Source: Bacteroidota bacterium (lineage in GTDB: Bacteria; Bacteroidota; Bacteroidia; Flavobacteriales_F; PHOS-HE28). From it: 32,850 nt of DNA. The stretch is taken from the NCBI GenBank assembly GCA_023412755.1, contig JAEZCB010000172.1, positions 1 to 32,850 on the forward strand. Reading direction: 5' to 3'. The number at the start of each line of letters is the position of its first letter. The stretch's first letter is position 1. Shown piece after piece: positions 6,916-15,787 of the stretch. The position numbers and the translations under genes are program-made. Below the pieces are notes generated by a model. It was not told the origin of the DNA and ran no database searches. It worked only from the letters and a program-made list of their open reading frames with translations.

Positions 6916-8739
6916 ATGAACGACCAGCAGCGCGGTGGTGAACATGGTTCCATTCCCAAGGGAAGGTTGTTCCCGGCGATGGATCCCGACCAGGAGAATC
7001 GCTTCATAAAGGCGATAGCAATAGCTAGTGTACTCCTTGTGATCGCGCTCCTTGGCTTTGCCTATTCCAACCTTGCCAGATACAAAGAGGAGAACGAGGC
7101 CATCCGGCGATCGCACCAGATCATCCATGCTGCGGATCGGTTCTTCCATTTGATGAAAGATGCAGAATTGGGTTTGCAGGGTTACCTACTCAGCGGTGAC
7201 AGTACTTTCCTTGGACCCTATGAAAGGGCTCTGCCCCAATTCGATGAAGATCTTGGTGCCTTGCTGGCCCTGCTGCCTGATACGGATGGGGTGAGTAGAC
7301 CACTTGGGATCAAGGTGAGCCTGCGGCAGAAACAGGCCAACATGGCCTCGTTGATCAATGACCAACGCACAGGTCGCTCACCTCCCGGCCGCCCTGATCC
7401 GCGAGCGCTCCAGAACGGCAAGGTCCTGCGTGACCGGCTCATGGATATCCACCATGAACTGATCACAAGGCATGGCCAGGCAGTGCGGCATCGAAGCACG
7501 CAGGAGCGATCACTCGGTCTGGTAACGCCGATGATGATCCTGCTCTACGCATTGCTCGCACTGTTCGGGATCGGTCTCCTGTTCTTCCGCCTTATTCGCA
7601 CACTGGAGCGTGTCCAGCAGGCCGAAAAAGTGGCCCGCACCACCGCCAGGGAGCGGGACAAGGAGGCACGTACGCGCGAACTGGCCGAGCGAAGTTTGAA
7701 GCGGGTGCTGGATAGTTCACCAAGCGGTATAATGGCCTTTCGCTCCATACGGGACGATCAAGGTGAGATCGCGGATTTCGAGTGGATGCAGGTGAACAAC
7801 GCAGGTACTGAGATGGTCGGGCATCCGGCGGGTGAACTCATCGGGTACCGATTGCAACAACGCATGCCATGGGTGAAGGAGGAGGGGCTTTTTGAAAGGT
7901 TCAAACAGGTGGTGGACAATGGCGAACCGCTCCACTTGGACCATGTGCGGGACATAGAAGGGCAGAAGACCTGGTACAATGTGTCGGCTGTGCGGTTGCT
8001 GGACGGATTCGTGGTGACATTCATGGATATCACGGAGACCCGCCGGCAGGAGCAGATCATCCAGGAGAGTGAACGGCTGGCGGTAACAGGAAAATTCGCA
8101 CGGCTCATCGCACATGAAGTGCGCAATCCGCTTACCAACATCCAATTGGCACTGGAGCAGCTGGAAGTGGAGTACCCCGCCGGGGATGGATCAGGGGCCG
8201 ATCTCTATACGGATATCCTCAAGCGTAATGCGAACCGGATCAAGACGCTGATCAGCCAAATGCTGCATTCATCGCGTCCCATGGAGATGGTGCTGGAGCC
8301 GGGTTCCATCAATACCGTGATCCGGAGGGCTTATGACCAGGTGCGTGACCGGTGCGAGTTGGAGAGTATCGATTGTCAGTTGGATCTGGGAGAGGATCTT
8401 CCGTTCGTCCGCATGGACAAGGAAACATTAACTATCGCATTCGTCAACCTGCTCATCAATGCCACCGAAGCAATGGAGGCCGGCAAAGGGAGATTGCAGG
8501 TATCATCCACAGAGGTGAATGGAAGGGTGCGTGTAGTGATCCGCGACAATGGGAAAGGGCTTTCCAAAGAGGATCGAGACAGGATCTTCCAGCCATTCTT
8601 CAGCGGCAGGAAAGGGGGCATGGGCCTGGGGCTCACCGAATCCCGGAACATCCTCAATGCCCATGGCGCACTGTTGAATGTGGAGAGTGAACTCGGTGTA
8701 GGCACCGCGTTCAACATCCATTTCAACGCGATCACCTGA
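6916..8739 (+). CDS. Membrane sensor histidine kinase with CHASE3-like and PAS domains
   Basis: The 607-residue protein has TM1 at about 33-53, then a periplasmic four-helix region (about 55-195) with the DAELGLQGYLLSGD signature of CHASE3 sensors, and TM2 at about 202-224. A coiled linker leads to a PAS domain (about 262-376). The HisKA domain has phosphoacceptor H400 in IAHEVRNPLTN. The HATPase domain has the N-box NLLINATEAM, the G1 box DNGKGLS and the G2 box GGMGLGLTES. It is complete and should autophosphorylate and pass phosphate to one or both regulators encoded just upstream. Its TGA at 8737-8739 abuts the stop of the convergent DUF1328-like gene with no gap. The ligand is not predictable. 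Confidence 0.95.
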   Translation: MNDQQRGGEHGSIPKGRLFPAMDPDQENRFIKAIAIASVLLVIALLGFAYSNLARYKEENEAIRRSHQIIHAADRFFHLMKDAELGLQGYLLSGDSTFLGPYERALPQFDEDLGALLALLPDTDGVSRPLGIKVSLRQKQANMASLINDQRTGRSPPGRPDPRALQNGKVLRDRLMDIHHELITRHGQAVRHRSTQERSLGLVTPMMILLYALLALFGIGLLFFRLIRTLERVQQAEKVARTTARERDKEARTRELAERSLKRVLDSSPSGIMAFRSIRDDQGEIADFEWMQVNNAGTEMVGHPAGELIGYRLQQRMPWVKEEGLFERFKQVVDNGEPLHLDHVRDIEGQKTWYNVSAVRLLDGFVVTFMDITETRRQEQIIQESERLAVTGKFARLIAHEVRNPLTNIQLALEQLEVEYPAGDGSGADLYTDILKRNANRIKTLISQMLHSSRPMEMVLEPGSINTVIRRAYDQVRDRCELESIDCQLDLGEDLPFVRMDKETLTIAFVNLLINATEAMEAGKGRLQVSSTEVNGRVRVVIRDNGKGLSKEDRDRIFQPFFSGRKGGMGLGLTESRNILNAHGALLNVESELGVGTAFNIHFNAIT

Positions 8740-8976
8740 TCACATGCGGGCGCCGCCGCGGATCAGTGAAAGGATGAATAGTACCAGGAATACGAAGAAT
8801 AGCACTTTCGCAATACCGGCGGCACCAGACGCCACTCCGCCAAATCCCAATACGGCGGCTATGATGGCGATCACAAGAAAGGTCAATGTCCAACGTACAT
8901 AATGATCGATTTTTCCAGATCTCAATGAGGATCCTATGCCAGATCGCCCGGCGTATATGTAACGTTCATTTTCCAT
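8740..8976 (-). CDS. DUF1328-like small membrane protein
   Basis: The C-terminal 55 residues (VRWTLTFLVIAIIAAVLGFGG through LFFVFLVLFILSLI) match the two-helix DUF1328/YtjA pattern, including the GFGG-VASGAAGIAK turn. Family members usually begin right at that point, but no start codon is available there. The nearest ATG is 8976, giving 78 residues with an extra polar N terminus. A TTG codon closer to the domain or an ATG at 9024 are alternatives. The function of the family is unknown; members are often linked to envelope stress. It converges on the histidine-kinase gene, and its stop codon directly abuts the kinase stop. Confidence 0.85.
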   Translation of the reverse strand: MENERYIYAGRSGIGSSLRSGKIDHYVRWTLTFLVIAIIAAVLGFGGVASGAAGIAKVLFFVFLVLFILSLIRGGARM

Positions 8977-9085
8977 GGGGAGACTGTGGGCGCGCCGGGC
9001 CCGTGATCGGGGTGGCTCGGCCACAAACCATTTGCCTTATATGGATGGTGGATAGGTGGATCCCATGATGTTGTTCTGGTCTGGT

Positions 9086-9097
9086 GGACCAAAGTGT
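9086..9097. promoter_or_regulatory. Copy 2 of the 12-bp motif GGACCAAAGTGT
   Basis: This copy is identical to 4899-4910. It sits between the DUF1328-like gene (-) and the periplasmic helical protein gene (+), so it could serve either. On the minus strand an adjoining TGGTC-N5-GACCA dyad is present here but not at copy 1. Confidence 0.25.
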
Positions 9098-9154
9098 CGC
9101 ATTCAGCGGGATGGGGTGGATCGGCATGGAAATAGGTCATTGGAAGTTCGATCC

Positions 9155-9565
9155 ATGCGAACACTCATCTTATTCATATGCTTCGGGATCCCTGTTGTTT
9201 TCGCGCAGGCGCAGGACCCAACGAACCCGATAACCCCACATCATCAGGATCCGCCGGTGGAGCAGCGGGAGGATGTACGGGCAGTGAATGGGCAGCTGAA
9301 GGATCTGCATGGTCAGGTCCATGTTCATTTGGGTGAACTGGACAGAAAAATGCGGATCACCACCGACCGTTACATGGAACGTCTGGCACCTATACAGGCG
9401 GAAATGAAAGATGCCAAGGAGGAGCTTGAAGCAATGATCGGTAGAGTGAATGCCGCGGACGGAACGAACTGGACAACGATACGGAGTGAGGCACAAGACC
9501 TCACGGAAAGAATAGAAGCGACCTTGGAAAGGGCCAGGGAAGCCATGAGCTCCGCTGTGAACTAG
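9155..9565 (+). CDS. Small periplasmic helical protein of unknown function
   Basis: From the ATG at 9155 the protein has 136 residues. Residues 1-20 form a signal peptide (MRTLILFICFGIPVVFAQAQ). The mature chain begins with a Pro/Asn/His-rich spacer, followed by long amphipathic helix segments with regular charged heptads (about 48-130). I recognise no domain. The open frame extends upstream to 9056, but the signal peptide fixes the start. It follows the kinase locus and shares the intergenic region holding the second 12-bp motif, so it may be part of the same envelope response, possibly as a periplasmic accessory or sensor-binding protein; this is inference. Confidence 0.8.
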   Translation: MRTLILFICFGIPVVFAQAQDPTNPITPHHQDPPVEQREDVRAVNGQLKDLHGQVHVHLGELDRKMRITTDRYMERLAPIQAEMKDAKEELEAMIGRVNAADGTNWTTIRSEAQDLTERIEATLERAREAMSSAVN

Positions 9566-9588
9566 GAGCGAGGCGGCTCACAGCGGCG

Positions 9589-9620
9589 AAGGGCCGTCAC
9601 CTGCTGATGGCGGTCCTTTC
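9589..9620 (+). terminator. Probable terminator between convergent genes
   Basis: AAGGGCCGTCA can pair with TGATGGCGGTCCTT (one G-U pair and a 3-nt bulge), followed by TCT. It lies 23 bp past the stop of the periplasmic protein gene and just before the stop of the convergent ybeY, so it could serve both. Confidence 0.45.
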
Positions 9621-10046
9621 TCATAATGATCGATCAAGGAGTTCGAGATACTTGTCCTCCGATCGGCGCATGGCGTCACGTTCTGCCTTTGTCTTATCCG
9701 TATGCCCAAGCAGATGGAGAAGGCCGTGTACCATCACCCGGTGCAGCTCACGCTGGCTCGTGGTGCCAAAAGTCTGGGCGTTCTCGCGGATCCGGTCGTA
9801 GCTCATGAGTACATCACCGGAAACGCCTTGACCCGCCTGGCCATCGAATGTGATGACATCCGTGAATTCATCATGGCCGAGGTAACGCTTGTTGTACTCC
9901 AGGAGTCGCTCATCATCCATGAGTACATAGACCAGTTCCTCTATGCGTGTACCATGGTCGCGAGCCACGCGATCAAGCCAGACACGCAGCCTTCCCCGAT
10001 CGCGAAAAGCATCGGTGACGTCCAGGGCTTTGAACGTTACCGGCAT
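9621..10046 (-). CDS. ybeY: Endoribonuclease YbeY (rRNA maturation factor)
   Basis: The 141-residue protein has the zinc-binding signature H107-G-L-L-H111-L-L-G-H115-T, typical of the UPF0054/YbeY family, and the conserved TDVITF segment (62-67). Its length is normal for the family. YbeY is a cytosolic single-strand metallo-endoribonuclease involved in 16S rRNA 3'-end processing and ribosome quality control. It is third in a minus-strand unit, starting 10 bp after the RsbW-like ATPase stop; the same order (DUF4175, ATPase, ybeY) is familiar from other Bacteroidota. Confidence 0.96.
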   Translation of the reverse strand: MPVTFKALDVTDAFRDRGRLRVWLDRVARDHGTRIEELVYVLMDDERLLEYNKRYLGHDEFTDVITFDGQAGQGVSGDVLMSYDRIRENAQTFGTTSQRELHRVMVHGLLHLLGHTDKTKAERDAMRRSEDKYLELLDRSL

Positions 10047-10056
10047 GGGGCCACGA

Positions 10057-10497
10057 TCATTGATCCTTGGCGGGAGCGAGTGAGAAACTCAGGATCGCCG
10101 TGGCGCCATTGTCGGCGAATTCCAATGCATCGGCCAATGCCCGCAACAGAAACACGCCCCTGCCATGGGGTTTCTCCAGGTTCTGTGGATCAGTGGGGTC
10201 TGGCAAGTTCTCGTGATCGAAACCGGGGCCCTGATCCTGGACCATGAACACGATCTTATCCTCCATGGCCTGGTAGCCGAAGGTCACGGTCTTGGAGGGA
10301 TCGGCCCGGTTGCCATGGTGGATGGCATTGTTCACCGCCTCGGTAAGCGCTATGAGCACATTGCCGTAAAGGCTCTCATGCACATCATGCTTGGAGCATG
10401 CTTCATCAATGAGCTTCTCGGCGAGTGCGATATTCTCGGCTTTGGAGGGGAATGCTATCCGCTGAGTGAATTCCAACGCTTGGGTCAATGCGGCCAT
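10057..10497 (-). CDS. RsbW-like ATP-binding protein (anti-sigma/serine kinase type HATPase)
   Basis: The protein is a single HATPase_c fold of the RsbW/SpoIIAB type. Its N-box is IALTEAVNNAIHHGN, its G1 box QDQGPGFD, and its late glycine motif PHGRGVFLLRALAD. It lacks a phosphoacceptor domain, so it is not a histidine kinase. Relatives phosphorylate anti-sigma antagonists or bind partner proteins; the target in Bacteroidota is not established. The ATG at 10497 avoids overlap with the DUF4175 stop at 10505; an upstream ATG at 10536 would add 13 residues and overlap by 32 bp. Cotranscription with DUF4175 and ybeY is evident from the spacing. Confidence 0.92.
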   Translation of the reverse strand: MAALTQALEFTQRIAFPSKAENIALAEKLIDEACSKHDVHESLYGNVLIALTEAVNNAIHHGNRADPSKTVTFGYQAMEDKIVFMVQDQGPGFDHENLPDPTDPQNLEKPHGRGVFLLRALADALEFADNGATAILSFSLAPAKDQ

Positions 10498-10504
10498 GGG
10501 CAGT

Positions 10505-13500
10505 TCAAGGTCGGTCAAATGTACCGAAATAGGCATTCACCCTATCGCGGTAGTAAGGCTTTAATCCCGGGGGCACGGTTCGTAACAATTCCGCTTCCCG
10601 CTGCTTGCGCTTATGATGCTCAAAGAAACGGGCGGGATCAGGCCCGGGCCGATCCTGCCCCTCTGTGCTCGTTCTCTTCTGATCGAGCTCTCTTTCGCGC
10701 TCGGCTTTTTCATGCTCTAACAGCCTGGTCATGATCTCATCCTGCCGCCGCAGCGTCTGCTGGTCGATCTTCTTGTTCACGATGTCCTTCTCCTGCTGCT
10801 CCATCTGCTCGGCCAGCTTCTGTAGTTCATTGCCGGTGCCACTGCCATCCTTGTTCAGTTCCTGCGCCAGCCTCTGCATCTCTTTACGGATGGCCGCCTG
10901 TTGGGCCGCCATCTGTGCCATCTGCTGGTTCATGCCGGGCATGCCTCCCGGCTTCTGGTCGCCTGGTTTCTTGCCCTTCTCCATGGCCTTGCGCATCTCC
11001 TCCAGCTGTTTCTGTAGGGCTTCCTGCTGGGCCTTCATCTTGGCCATGTTCGGCTTGTTGCCTTTCCCCTGGCCGCTGCCACCGGGCTTGTTGCAGCTGC
11101 CATTCCCGGGCTGCCCCTGTTGCATCATCTGTTGCATCATCTGCTGCAGCGCCTCGTCCAGCAACAGCGCCAGATTGTTCAATGATGTCATGGCATGCTG
11201 TTGCTTATCTGCTGCCATGGGCTTGAATCGCTCATTGGCCCGCGCCTCGCCCATATAATTGGTCGCTTCGTCCATATTGCTGTTCACAGCGTTCATCTCC
11301 CTGTTCACGATACTGGCGATCTGTGGCACACGCTTGCTTAGGGCGAAGAGTGAATCTTCGATCACCTTGGCATCGTCCCGCAACTTGCGCTGTGTGCGGC
11401 CATGTTCAATGAAGCGTGGATCACGGATATTCGTGGTGGTCATGCTGGACATGAGACCCTCCTGCTCGAAGCTCAAGTGTACGATGTTCTCCAGCAATTG
11501 ACGGAGTGCATCCATATCCTCCTCCTGTTGTTCCTGGGCGTTGCCCTGCATGGCGCTTTGCATCTGGAAGGCCATCTGCTCCATTTTCTCGGATGCCTTC
11601 TTCTGTGATCCGCTGGCTTTCTGGTTCTGTTTCTTTTCCAGCTGATCGGAGCTTTGCTTCATATCCTCCTTGATCTCCTGCTCCATCTGCTCCGTATCGG
11701 GCAGTTCCATGGGTTGTTCCAATTCTTCGTTCTTCTGCTGGAGGTCGTCCATTTCTTTCCGCAGCTCTTCGAATTCCTTGTTCAATTCCTCTTGCTTTTG
11801 CTTCAAATCTTCATTGTCACGATCCCCCTCTTCGGTTTCTTCACTCAATTCGTCCTGCCGCTCGGCCAGGTCCTTCAGTTGTTCCGCCAGATCCTCGGCC
11901 TTCTGCTCCACTTCCATGCGTTTGAAGAGTTCCAGCGCACGATCGAGCTCCTTCTCGATATCCTCCTGGCTCAAGGTCATATCCTTCAGTTGTTCCTGAA
12001 GCTGGTCCTTTTCCAGTTTCTCCATCATCTCCTGCACCTTCCGGTACAGCTCCTTCATCTCTTCGCTCAGGACGTTCTCGAATAACTCCTGGATCTGTTG
12101 TTGTTTTTCCAACAGCCGCTCGTCCATCTGGCGGAATTCCTGCTGTTGTTGTTGGCTTTCCCGCAGTTGCTGGATGCTCTGTTCAACCCGCTGCTGTAAT
12201 TCCTTCTGGCGGTCCAGTACATTTTGCAGGCGTTGTTTGTCCTGCCAGTTCATATCCTTCTTGTCCAGCAATTCGCGGCGCAGCTTTTCCAATTCACGTT
12301 GCAGCTCCTGCGCCTCCTTGATGCTTTCCTTCATGCCGCTCTTCAGCGCTTCGCTGTTCTTTTCCTGTTCCTGTGTAAGCTCCTTGAGCGTGGGTGCGGC
12401 AAAGACCTGTACAGGGCTGCGGGCGCTCTTGCTGCCGTTCACCGCATCATTATCCCATACTTCGAACCAATGCTCGATCTTGTCTCCGGGGTTTATGGTA
12501 AGGCCATACAATTCCCAGCTATGGAAGAATTCCTGGCGTGTGGACCGGGGGTCGATGGGAAGTTGTTTTACACCGCTGCGTTCTCCTGGGGCTACGCTAT
12601 CGCCACCCTGAATGAAGCGGTAATGGAAGAGCAGGCGCTTCAGTCCATGATCGTCGCCGATCTCGCCACGGTAGAAGAGCCGCTTCAAAGCAGAGCTGTC
12701 CGTACGGGTCTCCACTTGGATGGTGGGATGCAGGTCTGGCACCACCTCCACTCGGTAGCGCAGCGGATCACTGGCGATGCGCTCCCCATTGGCAGGACTC
12801 ATCTGGTAGGTATGTCCGCGCATGAAGCGCCGGAATGTGGTGAATTCATCACCTGATGTGCCGCGCCGCTGAGGCTTTACCACGTGTGTGGTGTCATCGA
12901 AGACCATCTCCAATCTATCGGCACTGCGTGCATTGATGTTCCAGGTGACCTTGGTCCCAAGCGGAATGGTCAGATCGCCAAGGTTATGGACGGTCTCATC
13001 CGCCATGCCCAGATAATCCGGATAGTCCAGCAGCATGCTGAAATCCAGCAGAAGTGGGTCCGGTATGGTCCGCAGCGTGTGTGGGGTGGAGGTGAAGCCT
13101 TCCGCGGTGAAGCGGAAATCGATGTTCTCGCGAACATTGCGGAAGCGATGCTGGAATCGGACCGCATCCTTTTTCACCAATGGGATCAGCTGTCCATTGA
13201 TGTTGAGCTCCACCAATTGAGGGATGGCCTCGCCCTGCAACTCCACCAACAGTTCGAAATCCTGTTCCTCTGGTACGATCAACTCCTCGTTGAGCACTAC
13301 GAAGCGGAAAGGTGCCTCCGGTATGAATTCGCTGTTGTGCCTGATCAAGCGTTCGGTGGGTCCGGTTATCAAACTGGGAGCCGCGAAGAGCAGTACCACC
13401 AGGATCGCCAAAGGGGGCAGTGCATAGCGTAGATAGCGTCTGTTCCGGCGCAGATCTATCGCGCTGGAGAAAGGCACAGGGGCCAGTTCCCGGCTACGTT

Positions 13501-13918
13501 GCTGAATGGCCGCATCAATGAGGTCACGCTGTTGCGGTGATACCTCCGTCATATCCCGGAGCTGCAGGGTGTTGAGCAACTTGTCCCGGACCTCGGTGAA
13601 GTGGGTGCCAATGATCCTTGCGGCCTGTGCATGACCGATCACCCTGCCAAGACGGAATAGCTTTACCAGCGGAATGATGATGAAACGTGTAAGGATGAAC
13701 AAGGAAACCGCTACTGTTCCCCAAAAAATGGCGGTGCGGGCGCCAGTGCCGAAACGCCCCAGATGTTCCAATAATGCGACAGCCAGGAAAACGACCACCA
13801 GCAAGGCGAGGCTATATAGTGCGCCACGGATCAGCTGGTCCTGATAGTACCGGCGGATGAAGGCATCGAGCTTGGCGATCAGATGATCGAGTTCGGTGGG
13901 CATGGGATGGTAGTTCAA
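10505..13918 (-). CDS. DUF4175-type large membrane protein with a long coiled coil
   Basis: The 1137-residue protein has three hydrophobic helices near the N terminus (about 31-50, 62-85 and 170-187). A large extracytoplasmic region (about 190-500) contains beta-rich Ig-like stretches. A very long Gln/Glu/Lys/Leu-rich coiled coil (about 505-780) follows, with hundreds of charged heptads, and then a Met/Gln/Gly/Pro-rich tail (about 930-1070). This layout matches DUF4175 proteins of Bacteroidota, whose role is unknown; a scaffolding role at the envelope is a guess. It heads the operon with the RsbW-like ATPase and ybeY. The long open frames on the opposite strand of the coil are composition artefacts. 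Confidence 0.9.
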   Translation of the reverse strand: MNYHPMPTELDHLIAKLDAFIRRYYQDQLIRGALYSLALLVVVFLAVALLEHLGRFGTGARTAIFWGTVAVSLFILTRFIIIPLVKLFRLGRVIGHAQAARIIGTHFTEVRDKLLNTLQLRDMTEVSPQQRDLIDAAIQQRSRELAPVPFSSAIDLRRNRRYLRYALPPLAILVVLLFAAPSLITGPTERLIRHNSEFIPEAPFRFVVLNEELIVPEEQDFELLVELQGEAIPQLVELNINGQLIPLVKKDAVRFQHRFRNVRENIDFRFTAEGFTSTPHTLRTIPDPLLLDFSMLLDYPDYLGMADETVHNLGDLTIPLGTKVTWNINARSADRLEMVFDDTTHVVKPQRRGTSGDEFTTFRRFMRGHTYQMSPANGERIASDPLRYRVEVVPDLHPTIQVETRTDSSALKRLFYRGEIGDDHGLKRLLFHYRFIQGGDSVAPGERSGVKQLPIDPRSTRQEFFHSWELYGLTINPGDKIEHWFEVWDNDAVNGSKSARSPVQVFAAPTLKELTQEQEKNSEALKSGMKESIKEAQELQRELEKLRRELLDKKDMNWQDKQRLQNVLDRQKELQQRVEQSIQQLRESQQQQQEFRQMDERLLEKQQQIQELFENVLSEEMKELYRKVQEMMEKLEKDQLQEQLKDMTLSQEDIEKELDRALELFKRMEVEQKAEDLAEQLKDLAERQDELSEETEEGDRDNEDLKQKQEELNKEFEELRKEMDDLQQKNEELEQPMELPDTEQMEQEIKEDMKQSSDQLEKKQNQKASGSQKKASEKMEQMAFQMQSAMQGNAQEQQEEDMDALRQLLENIVHLSFEQEGLMSSMTTTNIRDPRFIEHGRTQRKLRDDAKVIEDSLFALSKRVPQIASIVNREMNAVNSNMDEATNYMGEARANERFKPMAADKQQHAMTSLNNLALLLDEALQQMMQQMMQQGQPGNGSCNKPGGSGQGKGNKPNMAKMKAQQEALQKQLEEMRKAMEKGKKPGDQKPGGMPGMNQQMAQMAAQQAAIRKEMQRLAQELNKDGSGTGNELQKLAEQMEQQEKDIVNKKIDQQTLRRQDEIMTRLLEHEKAERERELDQKRTSTEGQDRPGPDPARFFEHHKRKQREAELLRTVPPGLKPYYRDRVNAYFGTFDRP

Positions 13919-13957
13919 CGGCCCGTGAGGCGGGCTATTGCACCCCTAAGGTACGGC

Positions 13958-13974
13958 ACCCGGCCTGTCCGGGT
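13958..13974 (-). terminator. Short hairpin after the T9SS cargo gene
   Basis: ACCCGG and CCGGGT pair around CCTGT, 46 bp past the cargo gene's stop; a second small hairpin (GCCCG/CGGGC) lies at 13921-13935. Neither is followed by a T-tract on the minus strand, so termination here is only plausible. Confidence 0.3.
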
Positions 13975-14019
13975 CTGCTCCGCCGGGTAAAGGCACTTTC
14001 AGGGTGTAGTAACGCCAGT

Positions 14020-15777
14020 CTACTTTCTGATCGATATCCGCTGTACGGCCATGCCTTCCGGCGTGACCAGCCTTACTTGATAGGCTCCAGGTGCCAGGTC
14101 CACAGCCATTACTTCATGGATATTTCCGTTCACTATGGTCACCTGTTCCGCGTGGACCATCCTGCCCATGGCATCCAGCACCTGCACCATGCCCTTATTT
14201 CCGGCAACGCCGGCCGCCGTCAGGGTGAATGCTCCATTATTGGGATTTGGGAAGATCATCATGCCCGCCTGATGGTCCAATTCACCCATTCCCACCAATA
14301 TACCCATGGCCGCTGTTATGGTACATCCATCACCGGCATCGACCGTCACTTCATAGGTGCCATCACCGGAGACCACCAGGAAGGGATCGTTACCGCCTAT
14401 TGGCGCACCGTTCAAGGTCCAGGCATAGCTCACATATCCTGATGGAACGTGGAGTACGCTGCCGGTGAGTTCGATATGCAACACCGGGCATACGGTGAAG
14501 GGTTCGCTGATACTGCCACAGCCCGCGGAATTGAAGGCTATCAACGTATAACTACCGGAATTCTCCACAGGGATGCAGGGGGTGTTGGTGGCGATGGTGT
14601 CACCATTCAGCACCCAGATGTGGCCAAGCAGATCGGGGTCGCTGGCACACAGTTCTTCGCTTTGTTCAATGATCTCCACCTGTGGCTCTGCGAAGACCAT
14701 TACGGTGTCGGTATCGAAGAAGGCTTGCACATCTTCCAAGGTGATATCCAGACTTCCCGAGGTGCCTCCTGCAACATTGAAGAAATAGGTGCCCGGCCCA
14801 TCCAACGGAATGTTGTATGTGCCCAGCAGATCATCCTGGCTTATCGGATCCTCATCATATATCGAGATCGAATAGGGTGGAGCAGCAAGGAGATGTCCAA
14901 GGTCCGTCCATGTCGCATTGAAGGTGTTGTCGAAAGTGCTTGAGGTCAACGTTGCGCCATTCCCATCGGTCAACACGAAATAAATGTCGGGTGAGCCGGA
15001 GCATCCTGCCAGCGGGATATTGGGCTCTTCCACATCGCCGCACCAATTGTCGTTGACCCCTGTGATCATAACGCTGTTCAACTGATGCCCACCGATGGTG
15101 GTGGCCAATGAGACCACATGCTGCCCGGGGGTATCGTAGGTCTGTGGCGGGGGCTGCTGTTGGTCGCTGGTGTTGCCATTACCGAAGTCCCAGGCATAGG
15201 AGGTGGGGGATGGGGTGCCATCGATGAGGGCTTCGAAAGCGACGGTGACACTGCCGCACCCACTCGATGGTGCGAAGCTGAAGCTGTTGTTGCTACCTGA
15301 TCCCGGTAGTACAGTGAGCGTCAATATGAATTGTTCAGGTACCTGCGTGGTGAAACCACTGATGGCTACCGTCGCCAGGATGTCTATGATCACTTGATGG
15401 ATGCCCGGTATCACAGGCGTGCCGCAGATACGCGCACAGCCGAATTCGTTCTGTTGTGGGAAGTAGACACCGCCGGGCTCACTCGCTTCGAAGGTCATGC
15501 CCAATGGAATACCACTCACACCGGTCACCGTCATCTGTTCAAAGTCTACGGAGATCCCACTGTTGGGATCGCTGAAGGTGGCGGGCATCCAGAATGTGAA
15601 GTCGGCTTCATAGTTTTCTCCCTGAGTGGCCACGGGCGCCTCCATAGGGCATAAGGTTGGGAAGGCAGGACTGACAGTGCAGCTAAGATCAGGTATACAA
15701 CCAGAGCATTGGGCCGATGATCCAGGGGTGAAAATGAGCAGGGTAAGCAGACCCACAAAGGCCTTCAAGATTTGCAT
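14020..15777 (-). CDS. Secreted PKD-domain protein with a T9SS C-terminal sorting signal
   Basis: The start at 15777 is set by a clear signal peptide (MQILKAFVGLLTLLIFTPGSSAQ). The 585-residue product has a Cys-rich region after the signal peptide and a PKD domain (about 167-241) with the SYAWDFGNGNTS hallmark. Further beta-rich repeats follow, including Ig-like SYAWTLNG segments. It ends in a classic type IX secretion tail: MIFPNPNNGAFTL, then LDAMGRMVH, a LAPGAYQVRL motif and basic IRK. Such proteins are exported by T9SS and attached to or released from the cell surface; adhesion is a common role, but none can be assigned. The frame stays open upstream to about 16026, through a separate decayed coding stretch. 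A TATCTTTT box 17 bp upstream resembles a -7 element. Confidence 0.88.
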   Translation of the reverse strand: MQILKAFVGLLTLLIFTPGSSAQCSGCIPDLSCTVSPAFPTLCPMEAPVATQGENYEADFTFWMPATFSDPNSGISVDFEQMTVTGVSGIPLGMTFEASEPGGVYFPQQNEFGCARICGTPVIPGIHQVIIDILATVAISGFTTQVPEQFILTLTVLPGSGSNNSFSFAPSSGCGSVTVAFEALIDGTPSPTSYAWDFGNGNTSDQQQPPPQTYDTPGQHVVSLATTIGGHQLNSVMITGVNDNWCGDVEEPNIPLAGCSGSPDIYFVLTDGNGATLTSSTFDNTFNATWTDLGHLLAAPPYSISIYDEDPISQDDLLGTYNIPLDGPGTYFFNVAGGTSGSLDITLEDVQAFFDTDTVMVFAEPQVEIIEQSEELCASDPDLLGHIWVLNGDTIATNTPCIPVENSGSYTLIAFNSAGCGSISEPFTVCPVLHIELTGSVLHVPSGYVSYAWTLNGAPIGGNDPFLVVSGDGTYEVTVDAGDGCTITAAMGILVGMGELDHQAGMMIFPNPNNGAFTLTAAGVAGNKGMVQVLDAMGRMVHAEQVTIVNGNIHEVMAVDLAPGAYQVRLVTPEGMAVQRISIRK

Positions 15778-15787
15778 GGTGGTGATG

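Noticed and set aside
11654..12085. Leu/Phe-rich plus-strand ORFs opposite the DUF4175 gene
   Set aside because: They are the reverse complement of a Gln/Glu/Lys-rich coiled coil, which automatically yields Leu/Phe/Ser-rich open frames.
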